A DNA stretch of 10,475 bases from an uncultured Clostridia bacterium (GTDB lineage Bacteria > Bacillota > Clostridia > Lachnospirales > CAG-274), in contig CANRCU010000060.1 in assembly GCA_947629215.1 (NCBI GenBank), forward strand, positions 1-10,475, written 5' to 3'. This document shows, one piece after another, positions 1-7,369 of this stretch (its first letter is position 1; the number at the start of each line of letters is the position of its first letter). The position numbers and the translations under genes were made by a program. Under the pieces are notes generated by a model. It saw only the letters and a program-made list of their open reading frames with translations. It made no database searches and had not been told where the DNA came from.

Positions 1-545
1 TCAAGCTTCGCGATCTCCCCCTCAAGGCCCTTTGCGCGGCTGGCGGCGTCGACGGCGCGCCTGCCGACGCCCTCGCTCTCGGTCAGTATGACCGCATCTA
101 TGACTTCTTCTTTCAAATCGGACAACATAGCGTCGCTGTCCTCATATATTTCAACTTCGGCATCTTCGGGCAGATATACATATTTGATATAGTCCATATA
201 AGACGGTATGCCCGTTTTCATATCGGCAAGCTCTGTCGTCAGTTTACAGTCGCTGCGGCTTATGACGCAGGCAGCTTCGTACCCGATGGGCTTGCTTTTC
301 CACATACCGTACCCGATGGGTTCGCCCGTCGGCATTGAACCTATGGCGACCGTGCTGTCGCTGTCGGACAATATATTTTCCGTTTGTATAACGGTTATCT
401 CCTTATCGGGATAATAATTTCTCACCGCATCAAGAAGCTCCTCACACTCAAAGCCTTTTTCAACGGACAGCACAATTTCATTTTTCTCGCCGCTGCAGCC
501 CGAAAGCGCAGCCATACAGGCAAATATAAACACAGCCTTTTTCAT
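1..545 (-). CDS. Lipoprotein, possibly solute-binding-like, 3' end cut by window edge
   Basis: I read 181 codons from ATG at 545 with no stop before the window edge, so the C-terminus is missing. Residues 1-17 are a lipoprotein signal: MKK, a hydrophobic stretch, then lipobox LSGC with C17 as the lipidated cysteine. The mature part is acidic and soluble, so it should be anchored on the outer face of the membrane. Two stretches recall family-3 extracellular solute-binding proteins by eye: about 64-95, similar to the strand-and-hinge region before the second lobe, and about 138-155 with DLKEEVIDAVILT, like the usual 'L..G.iDAvi.d' motif. That match is weak and I give it about one chance in three. 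It starts 9 bases after the VirB4 stop, so it belongs to the transfer operon. Conjugation operons often end in surface lipoproteins, and PrgZ of pCF10 is a known solute-binding lipoprotein tied to mating control, but it is of another family. Confidence 0.8.
   Translation of the reverse strand, partial: MKKAVFIFACMAALSGCSGEKNEIVLSVEKGFECEELLDAVRNYYPDKEITVIQTENILSDSDSTVAIGSMPTGEPIGYGMWKSKPIGYEAACVISRSDCKLTTELADMKTGIPSYMDYIKYVYLPEDAEVEIYEDSDAMLSDLKEEVIDAVILTESEGVGRRAVDAASRAKGLEGEIAKL
278..320. repeat. 13-bp direct repeat inside the lipoprotein gene
   Basis: The 13-mer CGTACCCGATGGG occurs at 278-290 and again at 308-320, exactly 30 bases (ten codons) apart and in frame. It encodes the repeated PIGY at residues 76-79 and 86-89. 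It may be a small in-frame duplication or chance; no function is implied. Confidence 0.6.
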
Positions 546-550
546 TGCAT

Positions 551-556
551 TCACCT
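551..556 (-). promoter_or_regulatory. Shine-Dalgarno site of the lipoprotein gene, overlapping the VirB4 stop
   Basis: On the minus strand AGGTGA lies five bases before ATG at 545. Its first two bases are the last two of the TAG stop (557-555) of the VirB4 gene, so ribosomes ending VirB4 sit on this site. This fixes the ATG at 545 rather than the out-of-frame ATG at 550. Confidence 0.75.
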
Positions 557-3305
557 ATTCAAACATACTCCTGAGTTTCTGCGATGCATTTATATTTATG
601 GAGATACGCTTTGTGGGCGCAGTTATAACAAAAGCCCTGCCCCGCCCGTTGGTAACTATCTCGTCTTGTTCGCTCTCGTTTATGGCGCCCGCTTTTTCAT
701 ACAGTTTGCAAAGGTCGTGCATATCGTTCGGCGCAAGCGAGAATATGAACGAATACTGACAAGCGTTTATAATGGCGGTAGATTTGCGGGCTATCTCCTC
801 TGTACCTACAAAGTCTTTTATGTTCTGTGTGATTATTATCTGCATACCGTTATATTTACGTATACGTTTTGCAAGCTGGAACATAAAATCAAGCGCTATG
901 GGATATTTGGGGTCTATAAATACGTGCGCCTCGTCTATGACGACTATTATTTTTCTTTGGGCATCGTATTTAATGTTGTAATCCCTGTTTTTTATTATCT
1001 CATTGTCGAGCCATTTCAATATAAGCAGCATCTGAGCATTGGCAACGGTATTGTTTTTATTGGCAAGCAGCGACTGAAAGTTGAAAACGGTGAAATTCTC
1101 TTTTACGTCAAGCGTTGACGGACCGTTCCAAAGATTTGAGTTTCTGCCGCCCGTTGCAAATTTTGAAATATAGTTTATAAGCACCCTCAGATTGTTTTTG
1201 CTGTACTCGCCCTTTGCCGTCTGGTAGTCTATGAGCAGAACGTCATAAAGGTCGTCAAAAATAGGGTAATCTTCGGGTCTTAGCTTGGTCAGGTCCGTCA
1301 TTTCATCTATGCCTTTTGACTCGTACACCCTGACAAGCACATTGTTCAGGTATTCAAGCGCATCGGCATCTATACCGGGCAGTATCTGTTTGAAGTACTC
1401 TTCCAAAAACTGAAGATGCACCGAAAAACTCACACTTGCCGACTCCTCGTCGCTTACCTTGTCATCGTCGCTCAGGCAGGTAACTATATGGAACGGATTT
1501 ATACGCCCCTGAGTTGCCGAACCGACATCTATTATATTGCCGTGCATGTTATTGGCAAGCCCCGTATACTCGTTTTCGGGGTCGAGTATAAATATCTTGC
1601 TGTTTTCGGCGGAAAGATTTGAAAGCATCATTTTTGTTGCAAAGGACTTTCCGCTGCCCGACTTGCCTATAATGACCATATTGCTGTTTACTCTTTCGCT
1701 GTCCCTGCGGAAGAAATCCACAAACACGGGCATACCCGAGGAGCTGCCGAGGTTTATGCCGCCCACATCCGAAATATGCGAATAAATGAACGGGAATGCA
1801 GCCGCTATCGACGAAGAATGTATCGCCCTGCCGTTTCTGCGGCACGGGTCGTAAGCCGATATTTGCGAACCGACAAAGCTGTCGAACTGCCTGAACATCA
1901 TATCGGTAACTCTGAGCGACTGCTCCGAAAGCATCCTGCGTACCTTGCGTTTTATGCTTGCGGTACCCGACGGTTTTTCCATATTGGGGTTCAGCCTGCG
2001 CATCGACTCGTCATAGTCGTAGACTGTGATATAGATATTCACATCATACAATATCTCGTTGTCGCCCTGTAAAAGCATGAGCAGGTTCTGAAGCGTTGCA
2101 ATATGATTTTCAATTTCAAGTATCCTGCTGTCTTTTGAGGTAACTGCCTCCTGACCTCTCAGCTCCATAAGCGAACGGTCTATATTCCTGACCGCTTTGA
2201 ACCTGTCTATCGGGTTCAGTTTCATAACGACCTTTGTATCGGGTATGTTAAAAAGCCCGCTGCCCCATGCATTGCCGACGGTCGTCGGGTAATTTATGAC
2301 ACGCAGATTATGTGTAACAAGGTCGTCCGTCCGGGTCGTTCTTGCGCCGAAAGAAATATCACGGGGCAATATCCATTTCATATATTCCTCTTCGCTAAGC
2401 TCTTCTATCTCTCTTTCGTCAAAATCGGGCATAAAGTTATATTTCAGAAATACCGCAAGTTCTTTAGTATCAAGCAGTTTTACATTTATATCGCCCTGCA
2501 TGAGCTGCTCGCATATGAGCTGAGCCATTTCGTTGACGCTTGCGGGCGTGGTATCGAACACGCATATATAGTGGAAACAGTCGTATATCTTCTTATCGGT
2601 ATTTATTTCGTCTGTTTTTTCTATCCTGTCATATATTATGTCAAGCCTTGTTCTCAGCTCGTCTTCTTCTATAACGCCGTTTATGAAAGCCTCGCTCAGC
2701 TCGTCTATTTTGATATATTCCCTTTCGATATACTCGTCATATATTATGGGTCTGTCTATCTTAACTATGCATATGGACTGGTCGTCAAGAGATACGTTCC
2801 TTATAGCCGCGCCGAAAACTCTGTCGATGAGCTGATCCTGCTTGCTTTCCGTCAGGAAACGAAACTCCACGGGGGATACCTCTATCACCTTGCAGCAATA
2901 TTCGCCGTTATAGTGTATCATACCGTCTTTTACGGCGGTAAAAGCTATAAGGTCGGGTACTCCGAATGAAGAAACTTTCTTTTTTGTTTTTTTCTTATTA
3001 TTTTCGTTCTCGCCTTCCCAGTCGCCTTCGGCTTTTGTTTCATAGTTTGAGAAAACGTGGGTCGGTCTGGCATAGTGTTTTATTATATGCCCCAAAAACA
3101 CATAGTTTCTGTCCTCGTCCACAGATACCAGCAAAAGCACAAATACAACTATAACGATCGTAAGCAGCGTCAATTTGAAAGGCAGTTCCGAACAGAGCAC
3201 AAGTACGCCAAGGGTAAAACCGACAGCGCCGACAACAAAATCGGCTATGGATATACCCCTGAACAGTTCAAAACTGACCCTTGTTTTTTTAGGTATTATT
3301 CGCAA
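555..3305 (-). CDS. virB4: PrgI-VirB4 fusion: conjugative transfer ATPase with N-terminal membrane domain
   Basis: VirB4-type ATPase that powers assembly or substrate movement in the type IV secretion channel, at the inner face of the membrane. Numbering from TTG at 3305 (916 residues): the first ~80 residues form a PrgI-like module with LRIIPKK and two membrane helices (about 22-38 and 45-61); a Lys-rich linker lies near 104-110; the VirB4 N-domain follows; then the ATPase domain with Walker A GKSGSGKSF at 547-555, an ILDPENEYTGL segment near 573-583, Walker B IIVVIDEAH with the D-E pair at 791-792, a TQN sensor at 826-828 and GRGR at 887-890. All key residues are present, so it looks active. 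In many Gram-positive elements PrgI and VirB4 are separate genes; here they are one chain, as in Mycoplasma ICE VirB4 (Mbov_0397-like). An in-frame GTG at 3314 is possible but lies inside the ribosome site, so I prefer TTG. Confidence 0.93.
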   Translation of the reverse strand: MRIIPKKTRVSFELFRGISIADFVVGAVGFTLGVLVLCSELPFKLTLLTIVIVVFVLLLVSVDEDRNYVFLGHIIKHYARPTHVFSNYETKAEGDWEGENENNKKKTKKKVSSFGVPDLIAFTAVKDGMIHYNGEYCCKVIEVSPVEFRFLTESKQDQLIDRVFGAAIRNVSLDDQSICIVKIDRPIIYDEYIEREYIKIDELSEAFINGVIEEDELRTRLDIIYDRIEKTDEINTDKKIYDCFHYICVFDTTPASVNEMAQLICEQLMQGDINVKLLDTKELAVFLKYNFMPDFDEREIEELSEEEYMKWILPRDISFGARTTRTDDLVTHNLRVINYPTTVGNAWGSGLFNIPDTKVVMKLNPIDRFKAVRNIDRSLMELRGQEAVTSKDSRILEIENHIATLQNLLMLLQGDNEILYDVNIYITVYDYDESMRRLNPNMEKPSGTASIKRKVRRMLSEQSLRVTDMMFRQFDSFVGSQISAYDPCRRNGRAIHSSSIAAAFPFIYSHISDVGGINLGSSSGMPVFVDFFRRDSERVNSNMVIIGKSGSGKSFATKMMLSNLSAENSKIFILDPENEYTGLANNMHGNIIDVGSATQGRINPFHIVTCLSDDDKVSDEESASVSFSVHLQFLEEYFKQILPGIDADALEYLNNVLVRVYESKGIDEMTDLTKLRPEDYPIFDDLYDVLLIDYQTAKGEYSKNNLRVLINYISKFATGGRNSNLWNGPSTLDVKENFTVFNFQSLLANKNNTVANAQMLLILKWLDNEIIKNRDYNIKYDAQRKIIVVIDEAHVFIDPKYPIALDFMFQLAKRIRKYNGMQIIITQNIKDFVGTEEIARKSTAIINACQYSFIFSLAPNDMHDLCKLYEKAGAINESEQDEIVTNGRGRAFVITAPTKRISININASQKLRSMFE

Positions 3306-3306
3306 T

Positions 3307-3316
3307 GGTATCACCT
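3307..3316 (-). promoter_or_regulatory. Shine-Dalgarno block that decides the VirB4 start (TTG at 3305)
   Basis: The minus strand carries AGGTGATACC, followed by A and TTG. The same ten bases precede the ATG of the VirB6-like gene at 8680. By that comparison the GTG at 3314 is part of the ribosome site and translation should start at the TTG, which also gives a PrgI-like N-terminus (M/L-R-I-I-P). Confidence 0.7.
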
Positions 3317-3323
3317 GCTTTCA

Positions 3324-3695
3324 TTAGTGACCCCTGTTGGAGGTCAGGTTTGCAAAACGCTCACGGTTTGTTGTCGGCTCGGTATTGCCGTTGTTTTCAC
3401 GTCTGCGCGCACTCATATCTTCTCTTATAATATCCAGTCTTTCCGTGCGGTGCGCTACACGTTCGGCTTCGCTCGGAACACCGTAGTACATTCTTTCGGA
3501 AACATTCCAATGACCCGGCGAATGATCGCTTTCGGAAAAGAGGATATAATTGTTGTAATCATCCATTACCTGCTGTCTTTGCTCATGAGAGGAAGCGGCA
3601 GCAAATGCCGTTCTGTACATAGGTGTATTTCTGTAACCCTGTTCGTCGGGAATATCCAGCCTTGATTCAAAAAATCTTGTTTCGGCTTCGTTCAT
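3324..3695 (-). CDS. Small soluble protein homologous to the last repeat of the VirB6 tail
   Basis: A 123-residue hydrophilic protein without signal peptide or membrane helix, so probably cytosolic. I do not recognise a described family. Residues 1-64 align with residues 970-1033 of the gene just upstream: both start MN-A-E---FF, then GYRNT, a Y...AF stretch, the SHEQR/THEER motif, two tyrosines three apart, and H-x-P-G-x-W-N. I count about 26 identities in about 70 positions by hand, including the TxH/SxH...R motif near 35-40. The remaining ~50 residues are charged (RERLD, SARRRE) and end in a disordered Asn/Thr-rich tail. ATG overlaps the upstream TGA as ATGA (3692-3695), so translation is probably coupled and the two products made in related amounts. 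It may bind the same partner as the tail, for example VirB4 next in the operon; that is inference. Confidence 0.85.
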   Translation of the reverse strand: MNEAETRFFESRLDIPDEQGYRNTPMYRTAFAAASSHEQRQQVMDDYNNYILFSESDHSPGHWNVSERMYYGVPSEAERVAHRTERLDIIREDMSARRRENNGNTEPTTNRERFANLTSNRGH

Positions 3696-6600
3696 CTTGC
3701 ATCGGCATATGTCGAAACACTGCTGTTGACGGTACGCACAAGATTTTCACGCACCGCCCTGTTCCATTCGCCCGGACCGTGCGTGCTGTCCGCAGTTGAA
3801 ACATAATCGGCATATTGCTGTATTATCTCTGCCCTTTCCTCATGTGTACGCGCGCCTAAGAAAGCCGCGCCGTATACATCGGTATTTCTGTAACCGTCGT
3901 TCTCTCTGCCGAAATGGTTGTTGAAAAATACCGCTTCGGCTGCGTTCATTCGTACAAAATTCGGGCTGTAACGGTATGTTTCAGCCATAAAAGAAAGTCT
4001 TTGGCTATGGGTCGCGCAGCTTTCAAACCCTGCTCTCTGTTCGCTGTCAAGCCCTTGCATAAATGCGGATTCCGCAGGGCTGTATTCGACATGTCTTATA
4101 TCGCTTATGCCCGTCGCCTGTCTTGCAGAGCCTGACATTGTGCCGACATAACTGTTAAGAGCCTCAACTATGCGGTCGCGGCTGTCGTGTGTAGAAGCGT
4201 TGTCAAACTCGTTAGCTGCCACTCTGTAATAATCGGCTGCCTGCCTTACCTCGGAAATATGTTCTGCGGGAACTTCGCCCGAGGCTACCCTCTGCATAAG
4301 CTGCTGAGCCGTATTGCGCATATATGCGGAATATTCGCTTTCGCTCCTGCTTTGCAGCTCGAACGGAGGCGGCGTTTCGCCGTTATGCGACTCTACATAA
4401 TTGCTGTAATCCGACCACACCTTTTTTCTTTCGGCGTGGGTAGATGCATTCATAAAATCGGATATATATTTTTCGTTGCCCGAAAGGCTTATCTTGCCGA
4501 AAGCGGACGCTTCTTTTGCGGTGAAGGATATACCCGACGGTCTTGCGGATTCTTTTTCAAAACCCGCTACATTTTCAAGCAGGGCTGCCCTGCCCTCGCT
4601 GCTTGAGGCGTTGTTGTAGCTTTCGATAAAGCCTGCATAGGATTTTGCCATCTTGTGGGCATGTTCCCTTGCATTTTCGTCTTTGGCGTTCGCCTCGTGC
4701 ATCTTCCATGCGTTGTACTTGCCTTTAAGCTCGGTAAATTCCTCGCTTTGTTTATTTTTAAATGCGTCGTTTGAACCGCTTGCCATCGACGCCCTGCTCT
4801 CGTGAGTGTCGGCATCCATAAAGCTTGCTTTAAGGTCTGTGAGTTTATTGAGTTTTTCGTTTGCGGCATTCCACTTATCCGAGCCGACTTTGTGCCTGTC
4901 CCTGTCCTCTTTGGCATTTCTTATATTTGCGTCAATATTGTCTAACGACTGTTTTTCGCTGTCGTTCATCTGAGAGAAATGAGCAAACGAGCCGCTGTTT
5001 TCTTTTATAAGCTTATCTCTTTCGTCCGAATCGGCTGTGCTGAAGCTCAGCTTATCGGCATTGAGTTTTTCAAGCTTATCGTTGAATTTCTTCCATTCTT
5101 TGCTGTCCTTTTGGAAACTGTCACGCAAAGCCGAAGTTCTGGCTATCCTCTTGTCGAGGTTCTGCAATGCGACATCGTGGCGGTTTTCTTTGCCGAGCCT
5201 TATACCCGTTATGCTGTCGCCTATCTCCCTCAGACCGGCTGCGACACCGCCGCCGCCAAATACCCTTGAAAGACCTTTTTTGACACCGCTTAGACCTGCC
5301 GTTTTGCCGCCCTGTCTATCCTTGAAACCAAGGTCGCCGGTCTCGGCTTTGTTGGCTTCTATAAACTTATCTCTTTCGGCTCTTGTGCCAAGTTCTTCTA
5401 TAACGGCGCTCTTGTTGAGCAGCGAATTGTATTTTTTATCCGCTTCTTCCCAGGCTTTTGTTCCCTTTTGGAGAGAATCCCTAACACGCTTTGCGTTTTC
5501 GGCACGTTTGTTAAGGTTTTCCATAGCCATTTTTTCGCCGTCGCTCTTTGCCTCGTTAGTTGCAAAAGCGGCTTTGTTGGCGTCTGTGAAAGCCTTTCTT
5601 TCGGCATGTGAGCCGAGCGAATCGAATTTTTCTTTTACGCCCTTCAATTCTTTAAGTTTATTGTCAAATTTCTTCCAATTCTCACTGCCTTTTTCAAATT
5701 TATTGCGGTTCGCCCTTGCGCTCGCAATATTTTTATCCAGATTCAGACCGGCATTAAACTCATCCATACTTGTTTTAACGCCGCTTGAAAGTTTATTCTT
5801 GTCAACGGTAAGCGCAGCCATACCGCCCTTTTGGTTGAAGTTGTTCATAAAAGCCTGTCTTTCCTCGTTGGTCTTTAGCTCTCTGAACTGTTTCATAGCC
5901 GTATTTGCTTGTTTTGAAGCCTTTTTCAAAGCGGCTTTTGCTTCGCCCCTGTTTTCCTTTGACGCCGCGGCCGCATTTGAAAGTTTTTTGCTTTGCAGCT
6001 TATTGTAGAAATCAAGCTCTTTCTTGTTTGCGACCTGACCCTTAAAGCCCGACGCACGGCTTGCCTGCATGAGCGACGAGGCTTTGTGCTTGTTTGCAAG
6101 ACCTTTTGCGCCGCTGTACATCTCCTGAGCCTTGCCTACGCCGCTTTTTATCATACCGTAGACTTTATCCCTCAACTCCATGCCCTCGGTCATGGCGTTT
6201 GCGGCACTCTGGTCGATTATGGCGGTTATGGTAACGCCTATCGAGCGCACCGAAAGTATAGCACCTATCATAAATATCAGCTTTACCAATATATCAAAAG
6301 CCACGTCGGAGCTGTAACCGAGAATATCCTTATTTGGATCTCTTATCTCGACAAAACTGACCGAAGTGCTTGTATCCGAGCCTATGACAAGACAGATGAC
6401 GAGCATCATTATATTTATGGCTACTATCATGCCTGCGCCCATGCACAGTCTGCCTATAAAGGTCGTTCGCCATTTGCCGAAGCGTTCGCCGTCGTCAAGC
6501 GGTATCGTTGCGACAAAAAACGGCGAGGCAATATAAAGGACTATAATTTCCATTACCCTGCGTATAAACACGCCCGCAAGCGCAAGCAGATTAAAAACAA

Positions 6601-6856
6601 GCAGTATACAGCCTATATAGCCCACAAACAAGTCTACATCCCTTGCATTGAATTTAACGCCAAGGCCTGCAAGGTAATTCTTGACATCGCTGAAGGTATA
6701 CCAAAACATGGGCGAATCATTCAGTTTTTGACCAAGCTGAGCAAAGGCTTCGGGTTTTTGTTCCGAAATAGCGCCCTTTACCGTCAGCATAAACAGATTA
6801 TCGGTTATATAGGTGCTTGTGCCGCTTACGGAGGAAGCTCTATAAGCCCGTAGCAC
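3692..6856 (-). CDS. Second VirB6-like protein, C-terminal part with long repeat tail (after frame break)
   Basis: 1054 codons are open from a GTG at 6856, but this GTG has no Shine-Dalgarno site, and the reading most likely begins upstream by a -1 frame change from the 7347-6826 reading frame (about 1218 residues joined). Numbering from 6856: residues 8-70 look like an extracellular loop; membrane helices lie near 74-98, 101-120, 137-160 and 188-213; the 108-131 segment SPFFVATIPLDDGERFGKW matches the same block of the upstream VirB6-like protein. From about 225 the chain is soluble, Lys/Glu-rich and helical. It holds four ~75-residue repeats starting near 372, 447, 566 and 640, a basic Gly-rich insert near 506-545, and a second repeat type from about 780 to 1040. 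Loop charges put the tail in the cytosol. Some VirB6 proteins of other systems also have large soluble extensions. The tail's role is unknown. Confidence 0.85.
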   Translation of the reverse strand: MLRAYRASSVSGTSTYITDNLFMLTVKGAISEQKPEAFAQLGQKLNDSPMFWYTFSDVKNYLAGLGVKFNARDVDLFVGYIGCILLVFNLLALAGVFIRRVMEIIVLYIASPFFVATIPLDDGERFGKWRTTFIGRLCMGAGMIVAINIMMLVICLVIGSDTSTSVSFVEIRDPNKDILGYSSDVAFDILVKLIFMIGAILSVRSIGVTITAIIDQSAANAMTEGMELRDKVYGMIKSGVGKAQEMYSGAKGLANKHKASSLMQASRASGFKGQVANKKELDFYNKLQSKKLSNAAAASKENRGEAKAALKKASKQANTAMKQFRELKTNEERQAFMNNFNQKGGMAALTVDKNKLSSGVKTSMDEFNAGLNLDKNIASARANRNKFEKGSENWKKFDNKLKELKGVKEKFDSLGSHAERKAFTDANKAAFATNEAKSDGEKMAMENLNKRAENAKRVRDSLQKGTKAWEEADKKYNSLLNKSAVIEELGTRAERDKFIEANKAETGDLGFKDRQGGKTAGLSGVKKGLSRVFGGGGVAAGLREIGDSITGIRLGKENRHDVALQNLDKRIARTSALRDSFQKDSKEWKKFNDKLEKLNADKLSFSTADSDERDKLIKENSGSFAHFSQMNDSEKQSLDNIDANIRNAKEDRDRHKVGSDKWNAANEKLNKLTDLKASFMDADTHESRASMASGSNDAFKNKQSEEFTELKGKYNAWKMHEANAKDENAREHAHKMAKSYAGFIESYNNASSSEGRAALLENVAGFEKESARPSGISFTAKEASAFGKISLSGNEKYISDFMNASTHAERKKVWSDYSNYVESHNGETPPPFELQSRSESEYSAYMRNTAQQLMQRVASGEVPAEHISEVRQAADYYRVAANEFDNASTHDSRDRIVEALNSYVGTMSGSARQATGISDIRHVEYSPAESAFMQGLDSEQRAGFESCATHSQRLSFMAETYRYSPNFVRMNAAEAVFFNNHFGRENDGYRNTDVYGAAFLGARTHEERAEIIQQYADYVSTADSTHGPGEWNRAVRENLVRTVNSSVSTYADAR
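3737..4519 (-). repeat. Type-2 tail repeats with ASTHxxR motif
   Basis: Protein-level repeats at residues about 780-1040 of the VirB6 tail. Each unit has an A-E-x-x-F/Y start, a spacer of 15-30 residues, the core A-S-T-H-x-x-R and often a Y-x-x-Y helix end. Cores: ASTHAERKKV (804), ASTHDSRDRI (887), CATHSQRLSF (947), ARTHEERAEI (1002). The next gene holds one more, ASSHEQRQQV. The copies are diverged at DNA level, so the duplication is old. Confidence 0.75.
4760..5743 (-). repeat. Type-1 tail repeats, four helical units of about 75 residues
   Basis: Units start NLDKNI (372), NLNKRA (447), NLDKRI (566) and NIDANI (640). Each continues R-x-x-(F/L)-x-K-x-(S/T)-x-x-W-x-x-x-(D/N)-x-K-(L/Y), then a polar turn with a short motif (GSHAERKAF, GTRAERDKF, ADSDERDKL, ADTHESRAS) and an N/S-rich end. 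Spacing is 75, 119 and 74 residues; the long middle gap holds a Gly-rich basic insert. The regular hydrophobic pattern suggests alpha-helical hairpins or coiled coil. Confidence 0.8.
6826..6856 (-). other. Frame junction (-1) inside the second VirB6-like gene
   Basis: The two frames overlap for 31 bases. In frame one the minus strand reads GAG CTT CCT CCG TAA. Reading GAG CTT, then TCC TCC GTA AGC in the -1 frame, joins GLIEL to SSVSG, in register with the corresponding stretch of the paralogue at 7370-8680. A single lost T in a TTT run (GAG CTT TCC) explains it. I see no standard X-XXY-YYZ slippery heptamer or Shine-Dalgarno-like stimulator just upstream, so an indel (real or from sequencing) is more likely than programmed shifting. 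Confidence 0.75.
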
Positions 6857-7347
6857 AGCACAGGCATGACAAGAAAAGCCACCGCAGACCTGAAAAATTG
6901 CGAAAGCACCCTGCCGACGCTTTTTCTGCTGTCAAAATTAAGGTCAAATGTAGAGCGCATGACCGCAACAATTGTGAACACAAAGCATAACACCAGCGCA
7001 AGCATCGTTATATACCAGAATGCATCGTTTACCATGGGGCGGTTCATAAGCAGAGTAAGTATATTGCCGCTTTCTTTATCTATGGTAACGCTTTTTACGC
7101 CCGAAAAGGAGTATACCATCTCTTCAACGGCATAAACAACAGAAAGAAGCAGCGCATAGAGCTTATAAAGCAGCAAAGCCAATATTTCCCTTATAAAGTC
7201 GACTATATAATGCAGAAAATTATCCCACACTATCGACCATACGGGAGAAATAACATTGGTAAAAAGCCATGTAAGTGCCTTTGTTATACCGCCCATTATC
7301 CAGTTTGCTATCTTATCAAAGATACCCAAAAAAACTACTTCATTCAT
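6826..7347 (-). CDS. Second VirB6-like protein, N-terminal membrane part (before frame break)
   Basis: 173 codons from ATG at 7347 to TAA at 6826. I chose this ATG because GGGAG sits nine bases upstream (7361-7357) and the gene then starts 22 bases after the previous stop; a longer reading would overlap the previous gene. It holds membrane helices near 20-41, 52-74, 108-130 and 145-170, with a basic loop (RSTFDLNFDSRKS) between the third and fourth on the cytosolic side. It is homologous to the upstream VirB6-like protein: SGVKSV matches SGVEKV, and LVLCFVFTI matches VVLCVVFTI. It ends in GLIELPP inside a helix, which is not a natural end; in the -1 frame the next codons give SSVSGTSTYI and the homology to the upstream protein goes on. 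I therefore read it as the first part of one split gene. Confidence 0.88.
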   Translation of the reverse strand: MNEVVFLGIFDKIANWIMGGITKALTWLFTNVISPVWSIVWDNFLHYIVDFIREILALLLYKLYALLLSVVYAVEEMVYSFSGVKSVTIDKESGNILTLLMNRPMVNDAFWYITMLALVLCFVFTIVAVMRSTFDLNFDSRKSVGRVLSQFFRSAVAFLVMPVLCYGLIELPP

Positions 7348-7369
7348 ATATGTATGCTCCCGTGCATTG

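Noticed and set aside
384..1118. A 244-codon open frame on the plus strand opposite the VirB4 ATPase domain
   Set aside because: It lies wholly antisense to well-supported VirB4 coding with Walker motifs, and its product is Tyr/Phe-rich with no recognisable domain.
5037..6008. A 323-codon open frame on the plus strand rich in Ser, Leu and Phe
   Set aside because: It is the complement of the Lys/Glu-rich tail repeats; the composition is what antisense of AAA/GAA codons gives.
6826..6850. Programmed -1 ribosomal frameshift signal
   Set aside because: No X-XXY-YYZ heptamer and no upstream purine-rich stimulator is visible; the slip codon CTT to GCT would not re-pair well. Kept only as a possibility.
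5993..6853. A 286-codon open frame on the plus strand
   Set aside because: It is antisense to the conserved VirB6 membrane core, which has a paralogue in the same window; the plus-strand product has no coherent features.
6854..6856. GTG at 6856 as an independent start for the 1054-residue frame
   Set aside because: No Shine-Dalgarno site precedes it, and starting there would leave half a VirB6 membrane domain; the frame-change reading fits the paralogue better.
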